Positions 1-5,770 of a stretch of 5,770 bases of DNA are shown in pieces. The stretch comes from Pseudomonadota bacterium (GTDB lineage Bacteria; Pseudomonadota; Gammaproteobacteria; SZUA-229). The notes beneath the pieces were generated by a model. The model was not told where the DNA came from. It made no database searches and worked only from the letters and a program-made list of their open reading frames with translations. The stretch lies in the NCBI GenBank assembly GCA_030673345.1, contig DAOVJH010000105.1, forward strand, positions 1 through 5,770. Direction: 5' to 3'. A program made the translations under genes and the position numbers. Each line of letters begins with the position of its first letter. Within the stretch, counting starts at the first letter, position 1.

Positions 1-627
1 CTCACCGACCATCAGAATCGCTTCAGTCTGCGGATCATTTTCGAACAGCTGCAGACAGTCTATAAAACTGGTACCGGGTATCGGGTCGCCGCCGATACCG
101 ATGCAGGTACTCTGACCGAAACCTGGATCACTTGTCTGCTTAACTGCTTCATAGGTCAATGTACCTGATCGTGAAACCACACCGACCTTACCGGGCAGAT
201 GTATCTCACCGGGCATGATGCCTATCTTGCATTCTCCCGGCGTGATAATGCCGGGACAGTTAGGCCCGATGATGCGTGCGCCTGCACTATCCGCAACTAT
301 CTTTGCCTGCAGCATATCCAGTGTTGGAATACCTTCGGTAATGCAGACGATCAGTTCGATGCCTGCATCGATCGCTTCGAGTATCGAGTCTTTACAGAAG
401 GGCGCAGGCACATAGATGACTGTTGCATTTGCGCCAGCCTCATCGACTGCCTGCCTGACCGTATCAAACACTGGAAGATCGAGGTGCGTTTGGCCACCTT
501 TACCCGGTGTTACACCGCCGACCATTTTAGTGCCATAGGCGATCGCCTGTTCTGAATGGAAGGTTCCCTGCTTGCCGGTAAAACCCTGGCAGATTACTTT
601 TGTGTCTTTGTTTACTAATACGCTCAT
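1..627 (-). CDS. sucD: Succinyl-CoA synthetase alpha subunit, 3' end cut off by window edge
   Basis: Alpha subunit of the cytoplasmic succinyl-CoA synthetase, which with SucC interconverts succinyl-CoA and succinate coupled to nucleoside triphosphate formation. The frame is open from ATG at 627 to base 1, giving 209 residues of a family of about 290. The N-terminus reads [20 protein letters not shown], almost the E. coli protein. The CoA-binding Rossmann part shows [12 protein letters not shown] (15-26) and TPGKGG (40-45), followed by [11 protein letters not shown] (72-82), [10 protein letters not shown] (96-105), [12 protein letters not shown] (121-132), SRSGTLTYE (152-160) and GIGGDPIPG (177-185). 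The last residue in the window, E209, corresponds to the glutamate that contacts the phosphohistidine in E. coli; the phosphorylated histidine itself lies beyond the edge. It follows sucC after 76 bp that hold a REP-like palindrome. No good Shine-Dalgarno precedes the ATG: the nearest AGGAAG is 21 nt upstream. The start is fixed by the conserved N-terminus. Confidence 0.97.
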   Translation of the reverse strand, partial: MSVLVNKDTKVICQGFTGKQGTFHSEQAIAYGTKMVGGVTPGKGGQTHLDLPVFDTVRQAVDEAGANATVIYVPAPFCKDSILEAIDAGIELIVCITEGIPTLDMLQAKIVADSAGARIIGPNCPGIITPGECKIGIMPGEIHLPGKVGVVSRSGTLTYEAVKQTSDPGFGQSTCIGIGGDPIPGTSFIDCLQLFENDPQTEAILMVGE

Positions 628-662
628 GTTATTTATTTATGTTGTGTGCTTCCTGAGAGAAA

Positions 663-690
663 TCGCGGAATGAGAAAAATCCGCTCCTAC
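663..690 (-). repeat. Single REP-like palindrome in the sucC-sucD gap
   Basis: On the minus strand this reads GTAGGAGCGGA, then a 10-nt loop, then TCCGCGA. The perfect stem is GCGGA/TCCGC (680-684 with 665-669). The GTAG head followed by GGAGCGG and the closing CCGCGA match, from memory, the REP sequences common in Pseudomonas and related gammaproteobacteria, which are spread by REP-associated tyrosine transposases (RAYTs). The stem is short and the loop longer than in the usual Pseudomonas element, so it may be a diverged copy or a lineage-specific variant. It begins 13 bases after the sucC stop and ends 35 bases before the sucD ATG, so it would be transcribed between the two cistrons. There is no T-run after it, so it is not an intrinsic terminator. 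Confidence 0.68.
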
Positions 691-703
691 AATTTTTTCA
701 CTA

Positions 704-1867
704 TTAACCATTCACTGCTTTTACGATTTTATTTGCAGCATCGGTCAGATCATTCGCCGCAATGATATTTACGCCACTCTCAGATAACAACTGACTACCA
801 CGCTCTGCGTTATTACCTTCCAGGCGGACGACCACGGGCACGCCGACATGCACTTCTTCGACCGCACCGATGATGCCCTCGGCGATCAGATCACAGCGAA
901 CGATACCGCCGAAGATATTAACCAGTATGCCTTTTACATTACTGTCCGATAAAATAATCTTAAATGCTTCACTGACACGTTCTTTTGTCGCGCCGCCACC
1001 AACATCAAGAAAGTTAGCCGGTTCACCGCCGCAGAGTTTGATCAGATCCATAGTTGCCATCGCCAGTCCTGCGCCGTTGACCATGCAGCCGATATCACCA
1101 TCCAGTGAAATATAATTCAGGTCCCATTCTTTGGCGCGGTTCTCACGTTCATCTTCCTGCGACTCATCACGCATGGCGAAGATATCTTTCTGACGATACA
1201 GTGCGTTATCATCGACATTGATCTTTCCATCGAGGCAGATTAGCTGGCCTTCTTCTGTCACCACTAGCGGGTTGATCTCGACCAGGCTCAGATCCTTTTC
1301 TACGAACATTCTGGCGAAACCATCCAGCAGACGCACGAATTGTTTTACCTGGTCAGCTTCCAGGCCAAGGCCAAATGCCAGCTCACGCGACTGGTAAGGC
1401 TGCAGACCCGTCAATGGATTTAGCGTGGTTTTTAAAATCTTCTCCGGTGTCTCGGCTGCAACTTTTTCGATCTCCATGCCGCCCTCGGTTGATGCCATGA
1501 GGACAACACGCTGTGAAGCACGGTCGATGACTGCACCGAGATAGAGTTCACGACTGATGTTGCTTATCTCTTCGATCAGCACCTGGTTGACCGGCTGGCC
1601 CTGATCATTGGTCTGATAGGTAACGAGATTCGTTCCCAGCATATCGGTCACTGCCTGTTCGACCTCTTCGGCAGAACCGAGCAGTTTTACGCCACCCGCT
1701 TTACCGCGGCCACCAGCATGAACCTGTGCCTTTACTACCCAGCGATCACCCGTCAGTTTTCCCAGTGCAGCAGAAACATCGGCCGTTGATTCAACCACCT
1801 CGTTATTCGGCACCGGCATGCCAAATTGAGCAAACACCTGTTTTGCCTGATATTCGTGTAGATTCAT
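704..1867 (-). CDS. sucC: Succinyl-CoA synthetase (ADP-forming) beta subunit
   Basis: Nucleotide-binding beta subunit of succinyl-CoA synthetase, partner of SucD in the cytoplasm; makes ATP (or GTP) from succinyl-CoA in the TCA cycle. It is 387 residues long, against 388 in E. coli. The start [16 protein letters not shown] is the family N-terminus. The ATP-grasp part has K46 and the GGRGKAGG loop (52-59); E197-I-N199 and LDGK with D213 give the metal-binding Asn and Asp at the same numbers as in E. coli. The C-terminal ligase part has GGGATKE (290-296), [10 protein letters not shown] (317-326) and [11 protein letters not shown] near the end. A weak GAG lies 6 nt before the ATG. It is separated from lpd by 230 bp containing a repeat element and from sucD by 76 bp containing a REP-like palindrome, so its expression may be partly uncoupled from the dehydrogenase genes. 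Nothing is missing or broken. Confidence 0.98.
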   Translation of the reverse strand: MNLHEYQAKQVFAQFGMPVPNNEVVESTADVSAALGKLTGDRWVVKAQVHAGGRGKAGGVKLLGSAEEVEQAVTDMLGTNLVTYQTNDQGQPVNQVLIEEISNISRELYLGAVIDRASQRVVLMASTEGGMEIEKVAAETPEKILKTTLNPLTGLQPYQSRELAFGLGLEADQVKQFVRLLDGFARMFVEKDLSLVEINPLVVTEEGQLICLDGKINVDDNALYRQKDIFAMRDESQEDERENRAKEWDLNYISLDGDIGCMVNGAGLAMATMDLIKLCGGEPANFLDVGGGATKERVSEAFKIILSDSNVKGILVNIFGGIVRCDLIAEGIIGAVEEVHVGVPVVVRLEGNNAERGSQLLSESGVNIIAANDLTDAANKIVKAVNG

Positions 1868-1905
1868 TTATATCTCGTAAATTAGATAGTTTTTTCTTGC
1901 AGCGT

Positions 1906-1914
1906 ATTAAATCA
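1906..1914 (-). promoter_or_regulatory. Possible weak extended -10 upstream of sucC
   Basis: The minus strand reads TGATTTAAT, which fits an extended -10 (TG-n-TTTAAT, five of six to TATAAT). It would give a leader of about 30 nt before the sucC ATG. No -35 box of any quality lies 16-18 nt upstream, and the region is AT-rich, so chance matches are likely. It is listed because a 230-bp gap before sucC leaves room for a separate promoter; the cluster may equally be read through from upstream. Confidence 0.18.
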
Positions 1915-1962
1915 CGAATAATGCAAAAGACGCGAATTAAAATCATAAACTAAAATGAATAA

Positions 1963-2049
1963 CGTCATGCCGGCATGTTTTTAGCCGGTATCCATCCTGA
2001 TAGTTTATACCCGCCTGATAGATGGATACTGGCCTTCGCCAGTATGACG
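1963..2049. repeat. 87-bp double-hairpin inverted-repeat element in the lpd-sucC gap
   Basis: Two inverted arms (1963-1996 and 2021-2049) flank a 24-nt centre. The outer 12 bases pair with 10 matches (CGTCATGCCGGC against CGTCATACTGGC) and the inner 13 with 12 (GCCGGTATCCATC against GCCAGTATCCATC). Each arm also folds on itself. The right arm has a perfect 8-bp stem ATACTGGC/GCCAGTAT with a 4-nt loop (2026-2045). The left arm has an 8-bp stem with one G-T pair and a 9-nt loop (1967-1991), and contains the perfect palindrome CATGCCGGCATG (1966-1977). A direct repeat CTGATAG occurs at 1997-2003 and 2015-2021. The layout resembles, from memory, the GTCAT-hairpin-ATCCA family of short dispersed repeats found between genes in many proteobacteria, possibly a MITE-like element. 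It has no coding capacity. Neither hairpin is followed by a clean T-run on the minus strand. Confidence 0.78.
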
Positions 2050-2097
2050 CGATAACAATATTTCTTTTGTGGCCTTTACATTTTTTGCGGTTAATTC

Positions 2098-3549
2098 TTA
2101 GTTTTTTATATGAACAGCCCGACCATGAACCGATAACGCCGCTTCATGCATAGCTTCTGACAGAGTCGGATGCGCGAACATAGTCAAGGCGATATCTTCT
2201 GCCGTGGCCTGCATCTCCATCATCAATACAGCCTGCGCGACAAGTTCTGATGCCTGTGCAGAAAATATATGCACACCGAGTACACGGTCAGTCTCTGCAT
2301 CAGTAATAATTTTCACCAGACCCTCTGTCTCACCCATGGCACGCGCTCGGCCACTGGCGATAAAAGGGAAGCTGCCCGTGTTGATCTTGATGCCGGCAGC
2401 TTTACACTCTTCTTCTGTTTTACCTGCCCAGGCGATTTCCGGATGCGTATAGATCACTGATGGAATCAGATCGTAGTTCACTTCAGCATGATTGCCGGCG
2501 ATATGCTCCGCCACCATGATGCCCTCTTCTGATCCTTTGTGTGCCAGCATCGGTCCACGCACCACATCACCGATCGCATAGATATGCGGCACACTGGTCT
2601 GACATCGTTCATTGACCAGGATGAAACATCGCTCATCTCTCTCGATACCCAGCTCTTCGCCGAAGATACGGTCACTGTTTGGTTTACGCCCTACAGCGAT
2701 GATCAGTTTATCAAAAGTCTCTTTTTGTTCACCCGCTGCTTTCGGGTTAGATGTATCTTCATACACCACCTGTACTTTTTTATTTTTCACCTCGGCTTTT
2801 ACCAGCCTGGCACTTAGACGAATATCCAGTGACTGTTTTTTCAAGCTGCGTTTTGCCAGGTTAGCCAGCTTTTTATCGGCCGTTGGCAGGAAGTCCTGCA
2901 TTGCTTCGAGCAGCACCACCTGCGAACCGAATCGAGACCAGACACTGCCTAACTCGAGACCAATCGCACCTGCACCGATAATTCCAATGCGCTCAGGAAC
3001 GTCTGTCAGCTCAAGCGCACCAGCCGAATCAACGATATAACCATTCTTTAGCGGCGCCTGTTGCAGACGAACAGGTGAAGACCCACTGGCGATAATGATA
3101 TGCCGGGCCTTTAATTCACCTGTTTTTTTACGTGTTTCTCTACTTGAAATCTCTATGCTGTCGGTGCTGGTGATCTTTGCACGGCCATGAATAAACGCTA
3201 CTTTATTTGCTTTAAACAGCGCCTGTATACCCTGCGTAAGATCGTGTACGACCTGATTTTTTCTCGCCTGCATGATACCGACATCAACATCTAAGGAAGA
3301 CACAGAGATACCATGCTGCTTGAACTCAGCATTTGCCTGATGATACAGATGAGATGATTCGAGCAATGCTTTCGACGGTATACAGCCAACATTGAGACAG
3401 GTGCCACCGAGTGATGAATCACCCTTATGGTTTATCCACTCATCGACACAGACCGTCTTCAAACCCAGTTGCGCACAGCGGATGGCTGCCACATAACCTG
3501 CAGGGCCCGCACCGATAACGACCACATCATATTTTTCTGGCATCGTCAT
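2098..3549 (-). CDS. lpd: Dihydrolipoyl dehydrogenase (E3) of the 2-oxoglutarate dehydrogenase complex
   Basis: FAD-dependent E3 that reoxidises the dihydrolipoyl arm of SucB with NAD+; cytoplasmic. It has 483 residues, typical of the family. The FAD motif is GAGPAGY (13-19); the redox disulfide is in [13 protein letters not shown] with C51 and C56; the NAD-binding motif is GAGAIG (192-197); the second FAD motif is AIGDVVRG (325-332). The C-terminal dimerisation domain ends with the active-site pair H460 and E465 in [15 protein letters not shown]. The longer segment before the disulfide ([14 protein letters not shown]) and the overall sequence resemble Pseudomonas LpdG, the E3 encoded beside sucAB, rather than the E. 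coli pdh-linked enzyme. The first ATG (3549) shares an ATGA with the sucB stop, so translation is probably coupled. A second ATG six bases downstream (3543) starts MPEKYD and could be the true start. No strong Shine-Dalgarno precedes either. Whether it also serves pyruvate dehydrogenase or glycine cleavage cannot be told here. Confidence 0.96.
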   Translation of the reverse strand: MTMPEKYDVVVIGAGPAGYVAAIRCAQLGLKTVCVDEWINHKGDSSLGGTCLNVGCIPSKALLESSHLYHQANAEFKQHGISVSSLDVDVGIMQARKNQVVHDLTQGIQALFKANKVAFIHGRAKITSTDSIEISSRETRKKTGELKARHIIIASGSSPVRLQQAPLKNGYIVDSAGALELTDVPERIGIIGAGAIGLELGSVWSRFGSQVVLLEAMQDFLPTADKKLANLAKRSLKKQSLDIRLSARLVKAEVKNKKVQVVYEDTSNPKAAGEQKETFDKLIIAVGRKPNSDRIFGEELGIERDERCFILVNERCQTSVPHIYAIGDVVRGPMLAHKGSEEGIMVAEHIAGNHAEVNYDLIPSVIYTHPEIAWAGKTEEECKAAGIKINTGSFPFIASGRARAMGETEGLVKIITDAETDRVLGVHIFSAQASELVAQAVLMMEMQATAEDIALTMFAHPTLSEAMHEAALSVHGRAVHIKN

Positions 3550-4751
3550 ATACCCAACAACATGCGTGATGGATCTTCCAGTAATTGTTTTATCGTCACC
3601 AGGAACTGTACCGCACTTTTACCATCGACCAGACGATGGTCATAAGACAATGCCAGGTACATCATCGGCAATACCTGCACCTCGCCATCGACTACCATGG
3701 CGCGTTCTGTAATGGTATGCATACCCAGAATGGCACTCTGCGGTGGATTGATGATCGGCGTCGATAACATCGAGCCGAATACACCACCATTAGAGATAGT
3801 AAAAGTACCACCGGTTATGTCATCTATCGACAGGCTGTTTTCCCTGGCCTTAACCGCATACGCGATTATCGATTGTTCGATATCCGCTATCGACTGGATA
3901 TCAGCATCACGCAGTATCGGCACCACCAGTCCGTTAGGCCCGGACACGGCTACACCGACATCATAATATCCATGGTAGACGATATCATTGCCATCGATAG
4001 AGGCATTGATCTCTGGAAAACGTTTTAAAGCTTCGACACTTGCCTGCACGAAAAAGGACATGAAACCCAGTCGCACACCATATTTTTTCTCGAAGGCATC
4101 TTTATAGCGTGAACGAAGCGCCATCACCGGCTTCATATTTACTTCGTTAAATGTCGTCAGGATTGCCGCTTGCTGCTGTGACTGCAACATCCGTTCAGCG
4201 ATGCGTGCGCGCAGACGTGTCATCGGTACACGACGCTCCAGCCTCTCACCTGACACAGGCTGTTTCACCTCTGCTGCTGGTGCAATATCCTGCTTAACCA
4301 TTTTCTCATTCTTCTCTACGGCTGTATTTTCTGCTAATAATTTTTCGACGTCCTGCTTTAGTATCCGGCCATTTTTTCCCGTACCCGTCAGCTGTGATTC
4401 ATCGAGCGAATTTTCCGCGATTAACTTCCTCACTGAAGGACTCATCGCAGCAGCCGCTTCACTGCCCGTCGCATCCGTTTTTTTAACTTGTACGGTATCT
4501 TTAGAACCTGCCGCCGATTCTTCGATCACAGCCAGCAACTGACCAGCGTTCACGGTATCGCCGACAGAAAATAATATTTCTTTGACCACGCCGCGTTTCA
4601 CGGCCGGAACTTCCAGGATCACTTTATCGGTTTCAAGATCGACCAATACTTCATCCATCTCGATAACGTCACCAACCTGTTTATACCAGCTCGCTATCAC
4701 GGCATCGGCAACAGATTCTGGTAACTCAGGGACTTTGATTTCTGTACTCAT
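3546..4751 (-). CDS. sucB: Dihydrolipoyl succinyltransferase (E2) of 2-oxoglutarate dehydrogenase
   Basis: Core E2 that takes the succinyl group from E1 on a lipoyl arm and passes it to CoA. It has 401 residues, against 405 in E. coli. A single lipoyl domain (about 2-77) carries the lipoylated lysine K43 in DLETDKV. A charged linker follows, then the small E3/E1-binding domain (about 103-140, [11 protein letters not shown] and [13 protein letters not shown]). After a second linker comes the acetyltransferase-type catalytic domain (about 170-401) with H372 and D376 in SYDHRLVDG. The open frame extends upstream to 4895 inside sucA, but the ATG at 4751 starts the conserved lipoyl domain ([13 protein letters not shown]) and has GGA six bases before it, so it is the start. 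It lies 23 bp after sucA and overlaps lpd by four bases, which fits co-production of E1, E2 and E3. The linkers are rich in Lys and Glu as well as Ala. Confidence 0.97.
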   Translation of the reverse strand: MSTEIKVPELPESVADAVIASWYKQVGDVIEMDEVLVDLETDKVILEVPAVKRGVVKEILFSVGDTVNAGQLLAVIEESAAGSKDTVQVKKTDATGSEAAAAMSPSVRKLIAENSLDESQLTGTGKNGRILKQDVEKLLAENTAVEKNEKMVKQDIAPAAEVKQPVSGERLERRVPMTRLRARIAERMLQSQQQAAILTTFNEVNMKPVMALRSRYKDAFEKKYGVRLGFMSFFVQASVEALKRFPEINASIDGNDIVYHGYYDVGVAVSGPNGLVVPILRDADIQSIADIEQSIIAYAVKARENSLSIDDITGGTFTISNGGVFGSMLSTPIINPPQSAILGMHTITERAMVVDGEVQVLPMMYLALSYDHRLVDGKSAVQFLVTIKQLLEDPSRMLLGI

Positions 4752-4756
4752 TATTT

Positions 4757-4760
4757 TTCC
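4757..4760 (-). promoter_or_regulatory. Ribosome binding site of sucB
   Basis: GGAA on the minus strand, with GGA six bases before the ATG at 4751. It sits in the 23-bp sucA-sucB gap and supports this ATG over the longer open frame that reaches back into sucA. It is a short match to the anti-Shine-Dalgarno but the best one before any internal start in this cluster. Confidence 0.6.
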
Positions 4761-4774
4761 AGTATAAATTTCCG

Positions 4775-5770
4775 TTAAGACTCTGCGATTCCAAGTGCTG
4801 CATTGATTATTGCCTGCTGCTCCCTGGCATGCAATTTTGCCGAGCCTACAGCGGGTGCCGATGAAGGCTCTCTGCCCGCATATCCCAGCTGCCATCGCTC
4901 GTTGATCAGTGCCGGGATACGCAGCTTACTAAAATCCCAGCTGCCCTGATTTTTTGGTTCTTCCTGACACCATATCAATTCGTTCGTATTATTGTACTGT
5001 ACCAGTAAAGCATCAAGCTGTTCACCGGGGAAAGGATAGATCTGCTCGATACGTAGGATAGCGACATCATGAATCCGATTGACACGCCGTGCTTCCAGTA
5101 ACTCGTAATATATCTTGCCGCTGCAGATAACGACACGTTTGACCTGACCGGCATCCAGCTCATCGAGCTCGGGCATCACCCAGTTAAATGTACCTTGTGA
5201 TAGCTCATCCAGCGTACTGATACACAGTTTATGCCGGAGCAAACTTTTCGGTGTCATCACGATCAGCGGTTTACGGCAGTTCCGTACCATCTGCCTTCTC
5301 AACAGGTGGAACATCTGCGCAGGTGTACTCGGCACACATACCTGCATATTATGTACTGAACATAGCTGCAGAAATCTTTCCAGTCTCGCCGAAGAATGCT
5401 CGGCACCCTGCCCTTCAAAACCGTGCGGCAATAACATCACCAGGCCACTGGCGCGCCCCCATTTGTGCTCACCTGCCGATATAAACTGATCGATGACCAC
5501 CTGCGCACCATTTGCAAAGTCACCGAACTGCGCCTCCCACAGCACCAGCGTTTCCGGCTCAGTAGTCGAAAATCCGTACTCGAAACCTAATACTGCTAAC
5601 TCGGATAACAGTGAATCAAAAACCCGGAAGTTACTGTTATTATCGCCGAGTTCTCTCAATGGCGTGTATGTCGTTCCATCAAGCTGGTTGTGGAACACGG
5701 CATGCCGATGAAAGAAGGTGCCACGCCCACTATCCTGTCCTGACAATCGGACCGAGTAACCGTCTTTTAA
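4775..5770 (-). CDS. sucA: 2-oxoglutarate dehydrogenase E1, C-terminal part (5' end beyond window)
   Basis: Thiamine-diphosphate-dependent E1 that decarboxylates 2-oxoglutarate and succinylates the lipoyl arm of SucB. The frame is open from base 5770 (first codon TTA, reading [11 protein letters not shown]) to TAA at 4775-4777, giving the last 331 residues of a protein that is 933 residues in E. coli. Visible family blocks, numbered from the window edge, are [15 protein letters not shown] (11-25), [14 protein letters not shown] (about 55-68, including the conserved glutamate of the pyrimidine-binding domain), [13 protein letters not shown] (78-90), [44 protein letters not shown], and [12 protein letters not shown] near the end. 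These cover the transketolase-like pyrimidine domain and the C-terminal domain; the diphosphate-binding part lies outside. A TTG within the frame at 5746 is internal sequence, not a start. No frameshift is seen. Confidence 0.97.
   Translation of the reverse strand, partial: LKDGYSVRLSGQDSGRGTFFHRHAVFHNQLDGTTYTPLRELGDNNSNFRVFDSLLSELAVLGFEYGFSTTEPETLVLWEAQFGDFANGAQVVIDQFISAGEHKWGRASGLVMLLPHGFEGQGAEHSSARLERFLQLCSVHNMQVCVPSTPAQMFHLLRRQMVRNCRKPLIVMTPKSLLRHKLCISTLDELSQGTFNWVMPELDELDAGQVKRVVICSGKIYYELLEARRVNRIHDVAILRIEQIYPFPGEQLDALLVQYNNTNELIWCQEEPKNQGSWDFSKLRIPALINERWQLGYAGREPSSAPAVGSAKLHAREQQAIINAALGIAES

Larger units (their letters stand above)
1868..2097. other. lpd-sucC intergenic region
   Basis: This is the only sizeable gap (230 bp) in the cluster. 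Besides the 87-bp repeat it holds 95 AT-rich bases on the sucC side and 48 on the lpd side. I see no small gene with a ribosome binding site, no tRNA and no rho-independent terminator. The lpd-side flank has a loose run of CCGCAAAA, GTAAAGG and CCACAAAAG on the minus strand. The sucC-side flank has ATTCGCG and ATTCGTG 18 nt apart. Both look like remnants of degenerate intergenic repeats rather than functional sites. Confidence 0.6.

Noticed and set aside
199..555. 118-residue open frame on the plus strand
   Set aside because: It lies antisense within sucD, whose frame is fully open and matches the family along its length; the plus-strand translation has no recognisable features.
1966..1977. 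Perfect palindrome CATGCCGGCATG as an operator
   Set aside because: It is explained as the outer part of the left arm of the 87-bp repeat, whose partner arm shares most of the sequence; no second operator-like copy is seen near a promoter.
1963..2049. Rho-independent terminator after lpd
   Set aside because: Hairpins are strong, but on the minus strand the first is followed by CCATC and the second by GACGTTATTC, with no run of T directly after either stem.
1959..2056. ATAAC on both sides of the 87-bp element as a target-site duplication
   Set aside because: The left copy overlaps the first base of the arm while the right copy starts two bases beyond the element, so they do not abut the ends symmetrically; five AT-rich bases can match by chance.
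2612..3040. 142-residue open frame on the plus strand
   Set aside because: Antisense shadow of lpd; rich in Ser, Phe and Arg from the complementary codons and with no recognisable domain.
4752..4895. Longer sucB start at 4895
   Set aside because: The extra 48 residues are sucA coding sequence in another frame and precede the normal lipoyl-domain N-terminus, which has its own ribosome binding site.
1..5770. Defence, mobile, phage, CRISPR or biosynthetic system
   Set aside because: Apart from 329 bases of gaps, the window is filled by five standard TCA-cycle genes; no repeat array, transposase or unusual protein is present.

Overview
The window is one stretch of core TCA-cycle genes, all on the minus strand. 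In transcription order (right to left) these are the 3' part of sucA (2-oxoglutarate dehydrogenase E1), sucB (E2, dihydrolipoyl succinyltransferase), an lpd gene (E3, dihydrolipoyl dehydrogenase), sucC (succinyl-CoA synthetase beta) and the 5' part of sucD (succinyl-CoA synthetase alpha). sucA runs off the right edge and sucD off the left edge. Together the products convert 2-oxoglutarate to succinyl-CoA, then to succinate with nucleotide triphosphate formation.

The protein sequences are closest, by eye, to gammaproteobacterial (Pseudomonas and Escherichia type) enzymes, and most catalytic positions fall at or within a few residues of the E. coli numbering. The order sucA-sucB-lpd-sucC-sucD, with E3 inside the cluster, is the arrangement of Pseudomonas and many other non-enteric proteobacteria. 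E. coli instead borrows E3 from its pyruvate dehydrogenase operon. A free-living or symbiotic gammaproteobacterium of moderate GC is the best guess; genus cannot be read from the sequence.

Layout: 5770-4775 sucA, a 23-bp gap, 4751-3546 sucB, a 4-base ATGA overlap, 3549-2098 lpd, a 230-bp gap, 1867-704 sucC, a 76-bp gap, 627-1 sucD. The three dehydrogenase-complex genes are tightly packed. The two wider gaps each carry a palindromic repeat, and the two repeats are of different kinds. The lpd-sucC gap holds an 87-bp double-hairpin inverted-repeat element (1963-2049). The sucC-sucD gap holds a single REP-type palindrome with the GTAG head (663-690). No clear intrinsic terminator or strong sigma-70 promoter was found.

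I see no undescribed biological system here. The genes are ordinary and intact as far as they extend; the only non-routine content is the pair of intergenic repeats and their possible effect on expression of sucC and sucD.
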